Of a DNA stretch of 64,000 bases, positions 55,001 through 64,000 are shown piece by piece (position 1 is the stretch's first letter; each line of letters opens with the position of its first letter). The stretch is from Ianthella basta (lineage: Eukaryota; Porifera; Demospongiae; Verongiida; Ianthellidae), in contig OZ025879.1 of the NCBI GenBank assembly GCA_964019415.1, positions 2,292,310-2,356,309 of the forward strand. Direction: 5' to 3'. Both the position numbers and the translations under genes were made by a program. The notes below the pieces were generated by a model. The model saw only the letters and a list, made by a program, of their open reading frames with translations. It was not told the DNA's origin and searched no databases.

Positions 55001-56858
55001 ACTTAAGCTTTCCTTTGTTTGGAAAGGCCTCAATTGCAATAGCCTGGCCATAAGCAGCTCTATTGTTTACGAAGGTACATCCGTACATCATGAAATCAGA
55101 CCTAGAGTAAAGCACAGATAGTCCACCTCCAGTGGCCCCGACAGCTTGGTTATGAAAGAAGGCCGCCAAACCTACTCGCAGCACATTTTTGACTTTGCTA
55201 GTTGCAATCCCAATTTGAACTCCTCCGCCCATTCTGCCATGGATGTTGGACTGCAGAAGAATGTTGTGTGTAATGTTAGTATTTTTGACAGTTATGTCAT
55301 TTGCTCCAGCATTGTCCTGGAAAATGATAAACATCCCAGCTCCATATTTCATTGCCTGATTACCAATAGTCTGCCCATTTACAAAATTGAATTTGTTCTC
55401 GCTAGTATAGTCTCGAAAATCTACGAAAGCACCACCACCACTTTGTGCCCAATTGAAGGCTACTGTTGCTTTCATTATTCTAACCACATTATCACGACTA
55501 TGTTGGATGAAGGACACACAGATACCTCCTCCTAATTTCCCTCGATTGTGTGCGAAAACTGATGTTGCAACTAATACTTCGTTTTGGAAGCTATTGTCTG
55601 TGAATTTAATCTCTAGTCCCACCCTCCTCAATGGCAGTGTCCCTACCGTGTTCTCTGCTTGGCTGTTAATATTGTCAATCATATGATCATACGACCAGTG
55701 CCATAGTTTAGGTAGCACTGCAGTCACAAAGCCAGGCCAAATTTTGCAGTGAGACACAAGACTGTGGTCCACAATCACAGAATTTTCATTTGCTTCTGTC
55801 TTCATTTGAATTTGTATTCCGGCACTTATAGTGCTATTAGCTACCGTATGTTCTGTTGGTTTGTTATTAATGGGCATTGAGTGATTCTCACAGTAAAGCA
55901 GTGACTGTGATACTGGTTTAAAGTCTGTGTCAAGTCCCTTTTGCCACCCACTAACCACTGAGATATGTTGTAGCTTGATATTGTTCAGCCTGGCATAGTG
56001 ATGAAGCCTAACAGAGACCCCTCCTGCCCTGGAATGATAAGCACCAATGTCCAGGATGGCCACATTTGACACTGACACATTGTGAGAACCCATGTATACA
56101 TCTATCAAAATGCCATAGCAGTCACCTGTTGGCAAGACAGATTGTGGTGATCTGTAACCTTTTCTGACAATTCCCACATTGGTAATAGATATGGTTGCTT
56201 GAGTATGTGCAATGGCAATTGAAATGGCATTGCCCCATCCATTTGCCTGTATGATGTAGACATTGCTGAGATGAATTGAGGTAACTGGTATGTAGCATCC
56301 AATACCATCACTGTTGGTGTGCGCAGTAAGGAGAAGTTCAACATCTCGCATTGTTACATTTGTGCACATCGTAAAGTACACAGAATAGAATCTAATATTT
56401 TTGGTGACAACGTTTTGTTGAGGTCCTTTGCAATTGTGAAACCTTATCCTTTCCACTATGATGTTTGCTACGTGTGTGAATGCTAGATTCGATCCATTGA
56501 CACACTCAACCACAGGTAGCATACTACCTCCATTACAGTACCCTTGTATGTGTATGCCTACCAGTCTCCTGAATGGAGATGTCCGGGTATGGCCATTCAG
56601 TAGCCCCAGTTCATGAGTACCACAGCCAATGCGAATTCTAGTGTCATTTTGAACATGGCTGAACGCGTAGAGCAAGGTCCTACAAGGAACCACTGAGGTG
56701 GAATGCATTGTGTCATGGCTCCAGCATGTGCTGTTGTCCACACCTTCTTTTTCAACCCGCAGTTCCTTCCATCCCTCTGGTAGTGATGAGCACAGTGAGG
56801 GCATCCATGTGCTTGCTAGCAACAAGATTGCTAAGCAGTGGATTGTGTGTGATTGCAT
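52059..56858 (-). CDS. R4: beta-helix / polytopic membrane protein, A/B hybrid, intact
   Basis: Open single-exon CDS of 1599 aa from MQSHTIHC. The signal peptide and first roughly 95 residues match class A (ASTWMPSLCSSLPEGWKE; LGLLNGH as in R3). From about residue 150 the ectodomain is class B (TMCTNVTMRDVELLLT, YGILIDVYMGSHNV). The Cys-rich segment has CMKCDG in place of CTACDG. All membrane segments and the tail are present, ending DSQYIQEEEDSTNM. The R1/R2 AATAAA next to the stop is missing. It lies between XRN2 remnants X2 and X3. Like R1 and R2 it is a candidate functional surface protein of unknown role. Confidence 0.87.
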   Translation of the reverse strand: MQSHTIHCLAILLLASTWMPSLCSSLPEGWKELRVEKEGVDNSTCWSHDTMHSTSVVPCRTLLYAFSHVQNDTRIRIGCGTHELGLLNGHTRTSPFRRLVGIHIQGYCNGGSMLPVVECVNGSNLAFTHVANIIVERIRFHNCKGPQQNVVTKNIRFYSVYFTMCTNVTMRDVELLLTAHTNSDGIGCYIPVTSIHLSNVYIIQANGWGNAISIAIAHTQATISITNVGIVRKGYRSPQSVLPTGDCYGILIDVYMGSHNVSVSNVAILDIGAYHSRAGGVSVRLHHYARLNNIKLQHISVVSGWQKGLDTDFKPVSQSLLYCENHSMPINNKPTEHTVANSTISAGIQIQMKTEANENSVIVDHSLVSHCKIWPGFVTAVLPKLWHWSYDHMIDNINSQAENTVGTLPLRRVGLEIKFTDNSFQNEVLVATSVFAHNRGKLGGGICVSFIQHSRDNVVRIMKATVAFNWAQSGGGAFVDFRDYTSENKFNFVNGQTIGNQAMKYGAGMFIIFQDNAGANDITVKNTNITHNILLQSNIHGRMGGGVQIGIATSKVKNVLRVGLAAFFHNQAVGATGGGLSVLYSRSDFMMYGCTFVNNRAAYGQAIAIEAFPNKGKLKWLHDGILLFGTTVQYYRNLSVVQKAKPRWRKMGDNVRMIPEAWQEELEMLQKSRSSYDPGKEVQIMSSGQSLVYLKDVEVLVEEYLFVSCGGSSQGIAVVDAEIDILMNSDVRVLDCVATHGGGVALLGESSIQISERVYLLFDNNYALNRGGAIYANYAQLEASSFTCFVHFKSHLASPPSPWNSTNITFINNRAGAEGNSIYFTNMKGCLQYRLINSLEEHGSRTNTNNTIFTSSPPFCFIPAGCAFTCKQLAEESNCSYHGEIVSGPSHVLGWNSSALHQTKAFIPGKQTTPLFQAVTDDFGNVVSSVFAVQVPQDSCIKVNPFSKFTSDFRVILHGTPFNQASIILTNSSEIHGNAKLILQSVDNRNLMIQVDIEMQCCPPGYLFTDKDSLGTCICAADGLQGILECKQDTFQAVLDKDHWAGYLQSDRTTQYTCNGLRFFTAPCPPAYCSPSVQLLPQNQSVELLEDLLCAPNKRRGVLCGECMEGHSMPANLNGLNPVCMKCDGALSRAGIIVWFVSEWLPMLILLAFMLIFNVDLISGKLNSFLLFAQLLSFSNIRGETENGLWGYTWFVKLYRFLYGIWNLEFFGVLLPPYCFTPTASLSTLQMLLLNYAIGLFPLTVTIILVVLDRSAEKWICCHPVDRCLRCLRKWKTKISNERSYDRALADFVILGFTRFMVTSAYILVRQTITAYDGTTEHRVWWQGTTHYGSADHIAALIPAIIIVGMFVLLPSVLLLSLPLFPQVVGRMIFYSKIKCVRKFQFIPTFCSNVYTDRWVYHFVNVLQGCYKDRCRCFASFFLFFRIIQLSAVIFTPRAENAFFIQLLTALIFLLMIAACQPYKKQLLNTVDMVIISDYALILLLSMHKSKESTTLPYKQACSIIQLVLIYLPLIYLAGLVIHKVRVKYPPKHCWKRNEPETPLNESLLIEDPRQRLGGLINITELRAGLPQDDVTATATDTSPTDSQYIQEEEDSTNM

Positions 56859-56877
56859 TTTTTGGTTGCAGGTGCAC

Positions 56878-56963
56878 CTGCAGATGGGGGAAGGAGAGGG
56901 TTTCATTCTGTTCACAGCTTCTCAATAATCTGTAACATGCTCTTTGATGATGTAATGCCTTAC
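56878..56963 (-). other. R4 5'-UTR intron (86 nt)
   Basis: Donor GGCAAAG|GTAAGGCATT and acceptor CCTTCCCCCATCTGCAG|GTG at 56877. It resembles the R1/R3 leader intron more than that of R2. Confidence 0.6.
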
Positions 56964-57849
56964 CTTTGCCCTTAAGACCTTTCCTCCAGTCCACCACTAT
57001 GAAGTGCTGCCTGTCTCAGAAGTAATGCTATCTTCTGTTGTGAATTCTCTCAATTAACTGTGTGACACCACTAGTATTGAGAGGAGAAGGTTTTATATAT
57101 AATATAGTGATCACAATTAATGAAATAGTGAACTATAAGATTTCTGTCCTGGTGTGATGCCTAATGCCTTACCTTTGCCTTTGAGAATCTACGTACCTGT
57201 GAAGTATCACTTGCTTCTGGTGCAGTACTGTCTGTATGTACTCTTGGATGTGCTACAGTGACTCTGTATACAACTGCTGTCGAGAGATGTTTATGACAAA
57301 TGTAGCCAGTAGCCCTGTCTATGTATGGTCTTACGGGGCCAATTCACTTTCGTGTGCATTGTTCTTCTTTGATTATTGCCTACTGTATGTTGTGTTGTGT
57401 ACTCTGTGTTTCATGTTCAGTTGTGATGCATAGGCCCATTCATCAACCCATCTGTGTGTAAACATGATATTGAATGGAGTTCAGTAGAAGTGAATTGGGC
57501 ATTGACTATCAGTCGTTTCTGTGAAAGTCCATTCATTTAATCAATAGTGACCCACATGCAGGGTATACAGTACAGTATGTGATATGTACATACATACATA
57601 CTTACATACGTACATACATACACAGTGGTCAACCAGGTGCAGTAGGTGTATGGTGCCTACAGTAGAGTTCTTACCATCATATGAAATTTTTGATACTAGA
57701 TATACATTTTTGATATACACATGAAAGAATGAGTCTTGAGTCAAGATGTGGAATTGTTTGCTGGTATCTGAAAATATGAAGCAATTCCAAGAGTGTTGTG
57801 TAGCAGTCAATGAGCTCCTTATCCTGTTCTGTTTCTTTCTCCTGTGCAG
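56964..57849. other. R4-X3 spacer
   Basis: Colinear with the R1 5' flank and distal intron 9, but lacking the foldback element: the target site is single near 57764-57779. TACATACATA runs occur at 57586-57620. Confidence 0.6.
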
Positions 57850-60240
57850 AGAGCAATTGAGGATTGGGTCTTTACGTGTTTCTTTGTCGGCAATGACTTC
57901 CTGCCTCACCTCCTGTCCCTGCAGATTCAGGAAGGTGCCATTGACAAACTGATGTTTTGTACAAGACAGTGGTACCTATATCAGGGGTGAGTGTGGGTGT
58001 GTAGGTGACATCAGTGGCAAATTGAGGTGCATGCGCTGCTGAGTTAGTGGATGCAATGTTCTCCCCTGAAATAGCCTAAGAAGGGTGTGCTGTATCGCTA
58101 GTTATGTGAGGTCTGGCTAGTGGATGGTGGAGTGCGGGAGAGGGTGTCATCTTCCTTTGCACAGCACAGTAGGGAGGATGCATGGAGAGACTTGTGGCTC
58201 AGAATGTAATGCATGCGGGCCTGCGCCACATGACTATAGTGTCACTGTGGGGGCAGGTGGGGGACAGGAGGGTGGGTCAGGTGGGTGGGACAGGTGGGTG
58301 GAACAGGTGGGTGGGACAGGTGGGTGGGACAGGTGGGTGGGACAGGTGGGTGGAACAGGTGGGTGGGACAGGTGGGTGGGATAGGTGGGTGGAACAGGTG
58401 GGTGGGACAGGTGGGTGGGACAGGTGGGTGGAACAGGTGGGTGGAACAGGTGGGTGGGACAGGTGGGTGGAACAGGTGGGTGGGACAGGTGGGTGGGACA
58501 GGTGGGTGGAACAGGTGGGTGGGACAGGTGGGTGGGACAGGTGGGTGGAACAGGTGGGTGGAACAGGTGGGTGGGACAGGTGGGTGGGACAGGTGGGAGG
58601 ACAGGTGAGGGTACAGGTGAGAGGAGATAGGCAAGGGGGCCAGGTGGGGAGGGACAGGAGGTGGGACGAGGGACAGGTGAGTGGTAAAGGTGGGGGGGGA
58701 CACTGTGGATGGTATCATAAGTTTGAATTGAGCTTTAGAAATGTGTTGTAAACCATCACCAGGCCCTACTTTGTGGACCAATGATGTTATAATATAGACA
58801 TGGAGGCAGGGTAGTGATCTGGGCATACAGCGGCCCATGCAGCATTCTGTGTGTACTCTTCTACTGATGTGTGCACCAATGCACTGTCCTGTGTAGGGCT
58901 ACCTCACTGAGAATGGCAGGGTCAATCTGGCCAGAGTACAACTCATTCTTACTGGTGAGTATCACATCACACTATAACGCCACTCAAGAACAGTTCAAAT
59001 TGTATTGTGAGCCAGTTACACCTCTTGACTCCTCCTCCTGTCATGCTGGTGTTAACTGATCATTCTAATCATTGCCTACTGATTATTTTACTCAGTGTCA
59101 AGTACAAAGAACCAGAATTCCCTGATGGTTATGTGTTTCGGTCAACCCTTCTCCCAAATGTTGTGTAAGAGCACTCAGATTGCATGATGTATCTCCTACA
59201 TACTAGGGGTCATGGTGTTTGCATGCATCAGTCTATCCAATCCTCTGGTGTTACCTCGTCCTTTTAGGATGCCATCACAAAAACTAAAACCAACTGACAA
59301 AGTGGGATATTTCAGGCCTCAACTTGGTTTCACACCCCCCGATCAGTCTCGCACTTACAGTACTCCTAAAAATGTGCAGCGTTTCATCAGCAGTTCTTTG
59401 TCAGACCCCAAGTCATCTCACCAGCCCCCTCAGGGCCACGGCTCACAACAGCTCTCCTGGCAGTCGTTTGAGGAGCCATGGCCTATACCACAGAGGGTGT
59501 GGTCAATGCAGGCCCCACCCCACCCACACCCAACTACCCCACATACAATGATGGTGATAGAGGGGGATTTGGCAGGCAACCACCCAGAGGTCAACATCAC
59601 AATGGTGAGTTATCACTGTGGGTACATGCTCTGTTTGTTGACACATAGCCAAGTCGACCCTTCCTCCATCACTTGCTGCGTACTGCACAATGATGGCGAA
59701 GCACACAACACAGTCTTCCTGAACGTCATTTTCAGCTGGTGGTTGAAGGCAGGACTTCCCTTGTTGCTTCATTCCTTAGAGTGGATTATGAAGTGCCTAC
59801 AGTAGATACGTACGTATGTATTGATTAAATCATGGGAGAATGTGTTTAGCCTGCATACCCTTTATCCAGTGCAATGTAGGCTCAACAAGGTTGCCATGAG
59901 GGATGATCCAATTAGTAACACACGATGCACCAGTCTCTAATGTAGTCAGCTTTAAGAGATCCATGCATCAGGTTGCCTAGTAACTGAGCTACACATGTTC
60001 CACTGTAGGTAGTCAGGTCATACTGTATGCAAGCCGTATGTACCTATGTACATGCCTGGCCACATTTCAGTAGTGCTAAGTCTTTCTCAGTTGAACAAAT
60101 GTTGAATGACTATCTCTTTATATATCCATGCAGCGTGGGCACCTTATCCTCCTATCCCACCTCCTCGTGGATGGCAAGGGAACCCTCCACAGACTTATCA
60201 ACCTAATTATGGTAGGCAGTCCAACAGAAGGTGGAACTGA
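57850..60240 (+). pseudogene. X3: third XRN2 3' half, exons 10, 11 and part of 20-23, pseudogene
   Basis: Exon 10 copy 57850-57986 (one base short, frame lost after DKLM), exon 11 copy 58897-58954 (intact), then a deletion joining intron 11 directly to the middle of exon 20 (remnant 58977-59006), exon 21 copy 59096-59164, exon 22 copy 59268-59604 (one base short in the Pro-rich stretch) and exon 23 copy 60134-60240 (open, ends RRWN). Exons 12-19 are gone. It cannot encode a nuclease. Confidence 0.9.
58275..58597. repeat. 13-bp minisatellite, about 25 copies
   Basis: Unit GGTGGGTGGGACA, alternating with a GGAACA variant, in the X3 copy of XRN2 intron 10. The same intron holds only a few related units in XRN2 (about 27137-27180) and X2 (about 46930-46990). 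The long open frames across it are repeat artefacts. Confidence 0.9.
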
Positions 60241-60751
60241 CTCCTTCCATCATGATGACATACTGTAGACAATTTAGATGTAATGTATTGTTCAATAGAA
60301 TGCATTATAATATACGTAATACCCTTATGTGTACGCATATGGATGTATGGCATATTTTGCTGTGACTTAATGTGCTATATAGACTAGCTGTTTTAGGTGG
60401 TGTCTGCCCACCCTTGCAATCATATTATAAGAGCTGCATGGCCTTCAACCTGGATGTGAACATACCACAACAGAGAGGACACATTGAACTAGGAGACAGC
60501 TACTCTACCAGTGACTGGTGTGCCTTTGAGTGCAGCTACACAAATGACTGTGCTTGCAGACTCACATTAAACTTTAGACTTTGAATGATTCAACAATGTA
60601 ATGTACAAAGTACAGTAATTGTACTGACATGCTCAAGCTGCTATCCACATTTACATGCGCTGCAACACATGTTAGCTAGTGGTGATGTTATGTGCAATGT
60701 ACGTATAAGTACTAAGTAATTGTGAGTTGGACGATACACCTATATTGCTAG
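60241..60751. other. Intergenic, X3 end to R5 stop
   Basis: The proximal part resembles the XRN2 3' flank. The part from about 60400 (AGCTACTCTACCAGTGACT) resembles the R1 and R3 3' flanks rather than those of R2 and R4. No gene seen. Confidence 0.55.
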
Positions 60752-63700
60752 CTACATATTGGTGCTCTCCTCTTCCCCCTGAATGTATTGACTGTCAGTC
60801 GAACTAGTACCAGTTGCGGTTACAGTGACATCATCCTGAGGCAGTCCAGCGCGCAGCTCTGTTATGTTAATTAGCCCTCCCAGTCTTTGTCTTGGGTCCT
60901 TGATTAGTAGTGATTCGTTTAGTGGTTCATTTCTCTTCCAGCAACGTTTAGGTGGATACTTCACCCACACCTTGTGTATGACAAGCCTAGCTAAGTATAT
61001 GAGGGGTAGGTAGATGAGCACCAGCTGAATGATGCTGCATGCCTGCTTGTAGGGGAGAGTGGTGCTCTCCTTGCTCTTGTGCATGCTCAGCAATAGGATA
61101 AGTGCATAGTCAGCAGTAATGACCATATCCACGGTGTTTAGTAGCTGCTTCTTGTAAGGCTGACAAGCAGCTATCATTAATAGAAAGATGAGTGCAGTGA
61201 GAAGTTGAATGAAGAGTGCATCCTCTGCTCTTGGTGTGAAGATGACTGCAAACAGCTGTGCGATGCGGAAGAACAGAAGGAAAGATGCAAAACAGCGGCA
61301 CCTATCTTTGTAGCAGCCTTGCAGGACATTCACAAAGTGGTACACCCATCGGTCTGTATAGACATTGCTGCAGAATGTTGGTATGAACTGGAATTTCTTA
61401 ATGCATTTGATCTTTGAGTAGAATATCAGTCTTCCAACAAGTTGTGGAAAGAGTGGTAAGGAGAGGAGAAGAACTGATGGTAGAAGCACAAACATGCTGA
61501 CAATGATAATAGTTGGAATGAGAGCAGCAATGTGATCGGCAGAGCCGTAGTGTGTTGTCCCTTGCCACCACACTCTGTGCTGAGTTGTTCCATCATATGC
61601 TGTGATGGTCTGCCTCACCAGGATGTAGGCTTAGGTAACCATGAACCGTGTGAACCCCAGGATGACAAAGTCTGCTAGTGCTCTGTCGTAAGACCTCTCA
61701 TTTGACATCTTCATCTTCCACTTCCGCAGACGTCTCAGACATCGATCAACTGGGTGACAGCAAATCCATTTTTCTGCTGAGCGATCGAGAACAACGAGGA
61801 TTATTGTAATTGCGAGAGGAAACAGTCCAATGGCATAGTTGAGTAGCAGCATATGTAAAGTGGACAGGCTTGCAGTGGGAGTGAAACAATAGGGAGGGAG
61901 AAGTACTCCAAAGAACTCAAGGTTCCAAATGCCATAAAGAAAGCGATATAGCTTCACAAACCAAGTATAGCCCCACAACCCAATCTCCATCTCTCCTCTG
62001 ATGTTGGAAAAGTTCAGCAACTGTGCAAACAACAGGAACAAATTGAGTTTACCTGAGATGAGGTCCACATTGAAGGTCAACATGAAAGTCAAGAGGATCA
62101 ACATAGGCAACCACTCACTGACTATCCAGACAATTATCCCAGCTCTGCTCAAGGCTCCATCACATTTCATGCACACAGGGTTGAGCCCATTGAGGTTGGC
62201 TGGCATACTGTGTCCTTCCATGCATTCACCACACAGTACCTCTCTGCGTTTGTTAGGAGCACACAAGAGCTCGAGGTCTTCCAGCAATTCCACTGATTGG
62301 TTCTGAGGAAGAGGCTGCACTGAAGGAGAACTGTACCCAGGTGGACAAGGAGCTGTAAAGAACCTCAACTCATTACAAGTGTATTGTGTAGTGCTGTCTG
62401 ATTGAAGGTACCCTGCCCAGTGATTCTTGTCAAGAACTGCTTGGAAACTGTCTTGTTTGCACTCTAATATGCCATGTAGCCTATCTGCAGCACAGATGCA
62501 CGTTCCAAGACTGTCCTTATCTGTAAAGAAGTACCCTGGAGGACAGCACTGCATTTCAATGTCCACTTGTATCATGAGATTTCTGTTGTCTAGTGACTGA
62601 AGAGTCAGTTTAGCATTCCCATGGATCCGGAGTTCTGAGCTGTTAGCCATATGTGATGTCTGGTTAAGTGGAGTGCCATGAAGGATGACTCTAAAATCAG
62701 AGGTGAACTTTGATAAAGGACTGATGTTTATTGAAGAATTCTGAGGAATTACCTGTACAACAAAAACAGAGCTTACAATATTCCCAATATCATCAATAAC
62801 TGCCCCAAACAGAGGAGTAGTTTGTTTTCCTGGGATGAATGCCTTTGTCTGGTGTAGTGTACTGGAGTTCCATCCTAAGACATGGCTGGGCCAAGAAACT
62901 ATTTCTCCACGGTAACTGCTGCGATTGGAAGCTTTGTCCAGATGACTGTACTTCTTTACCAGGATCATAGCTTTGGCGGCTTTTCTGCAACATTTCTAGT
63001 TCCTCTTGCCATGCCTCTGGAATCATGAGTACATCATTGTCAACCACCTTCCAGTGAGGTTTTGCCTCCTGTACCACAGCAGGATTCCTATAATACTGTA
63101 CTGTAGTACCAAAGAGTAGAATCCCATTGTACGGCCACTTTCCTTTGTTTGGAAAGGCCTCAATTGCAATAGCCTGGCCATAAGCAGCTGTGTTGTTTAC
63201 GAAGGTACATCCGTACATCATGAAACTGATGCGTTTGATACTCCTGGTATTTCCATAGTAAAGCACAGACAGTCCACCTCCGGTGGCCCCAACAGCTTGG
63301 TTATGGAAGAAAGAAGACAAACTCACTTTCATCACATTGCCAATCCAGGCTCTGCTAGTAGCAATCTCAGCTTGAACTCCTCCACCCATTCTGCCCTGGA
63401 TGTTGGACTGGAGTAAGACATTGTGTGTAATGTTAGTATTTTTGATAAGTATGTCATTTGCTGAAGCAGTTTTCTGGAAAATGAGGAACAACCCTGCTCC
63501 ACATTTCATGGCTTGGTTACCAATTATTTGCCCATCAACAAAACTGAATGAATTCCTGAGATCATGGTCTTGAAAATCTATGAAAGCACCACCACCGCTT
63601 TGTGCCCAATTGAAGGCTACTGTTGCTTCCATTATTCTAACCACATTATCACGACTATGTTGGATGAAGGACACACAGATACCTCCTCCTAATTTTCCTC

Positions 63701-64000
63701 GATTGTGTGCGAAAACCGACGTTGCAACTAATACTATGCTTTGGAAGTGATCTTCTGTGAATTTAATCTCTAGTCCCACTCTCATTAATGATGGTGTCAC
63801 TACTGTGTTCAGAGTTTGGCTGTTAATATCATTAATTATATCATCATATGACCAGTGCCATAGTTTAGGTAGCACTGCAGTCACAAAGCCAGGCCAAATT
63901 TTGCAGTGAGACACAAGACTGTGGTCCACAATTACAGAATTATTATTTGCTTCCTGGTTCATCTGAATTTGTATTCCGGCACTGATAATGCCATCAGCTA
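60752..64000 (-). pseudogene. R5: class B beta-helix / polytopic membrane protein, broken, 5' end outside window
   Basis: The C-terminus ends EESTNM at 60752. A TAA replaces the Ser codon of FMVTSAYIL near 61630, inside a membrane segment. A deletion of about 560 bp near 62935 joins SNRS to the KEVQ region, removing the last beta-helix coils and the CFIPAGCA motif and changing frame. The rest of the beta-helix to 64000 is class B, close to R4 (HNRGKLGGGICVSFIQHSRD). The signal peptide lies beyond the right edge. Confidence 0.85.

Noticed and set aside
58182-58838. Gly-Trp-rich and Pro-Thr-rich ORFs of about 190 aa
   Set aside because: Both follow the 13-bp minisatellite; no homologue in XRN2 or X2 at the same position.

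Overview
The window is animal nuclear DNA. Two conserved, intron-rich metazoan housekeeping genes can be read exon by exon with GT-AG junctions in correct phase: talin (minus strand, running off the left edge) and the nuclear 5'-3' exoribonuclease XRN2 (plus strand). Introns are packed with CA/TG microsatellites, polypurine tracts and small foldback elements. Talin and XRN2 sequences somewhat distant from vertebrates, together with a large family of beta-helix/polytopic membrane proteins, suggest a marine invertebrate, possibly a sponge. The species assignment is a weak inference.

Layout: 1-12.1 kb, talin exons 1-25 (FERM head, linker and rod to about R4; 970 codons). 12.1-14.1 kb, divergent talin/XRN2 intergenic region with a 176-bp TIR element. 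14.1-31.9 kb, a complete 23-exon XRN2 (973 aa). Its 6.7-kb intron 9 holds an antisense gene, R1, for a 1612-aa membrane protein. 32.6-37.5 kb, paralogue R2. 37.9-40.2 kb, an insertion block of two LINE fragments, a foldback and CpG-rich 43-bp repeats. 40.5-45.4 kb, R3 (pseudogene). 46.5-51.4 kb, a second copy of the XRN2 3' half, X2 (pseudogene). 52.1-56.9 kb, R4 (intact). 57.9-60.2 kb, a third, heavily deleted XRN2 3' half, X3. 60.8 kb to the end, R5 (broken, incomplete).

From about 20 kb onward the window is a tandem array R1-XRN2(3')-R2 / R3-X2-R4 / X3-R5, with R genes on the minus strand and XRN2 pieces on the plus strand. R genes fall into two ectodomain classes: A (R1, R3) and B (R2, R5 and most of R4). 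R4 has an A-type 5' flank, leader intron and N-terminus joined to a B-type body. That is the product expected if an R gene downstream of XRN2 recombined unequally with the R gene in XRN2 intron 9, which would also regenerate an XRN2 3' half beginning at exon 10. Only the first XRN2 copy has exons 1-9 and an open frame.

The most interesting item is the R family: a nearly intronless gene of about 4.8 kb encoding a signal peptide, about 800 residues of Pmp-like right-handed beta-helix repeats, a Cys-rich juxtamembrane segment, about nine or ten hydrophobic segments and a conserved cytoplasmic tail. I do not recognise a named family. A role as a surface receptor or sensor is inference from architecture.
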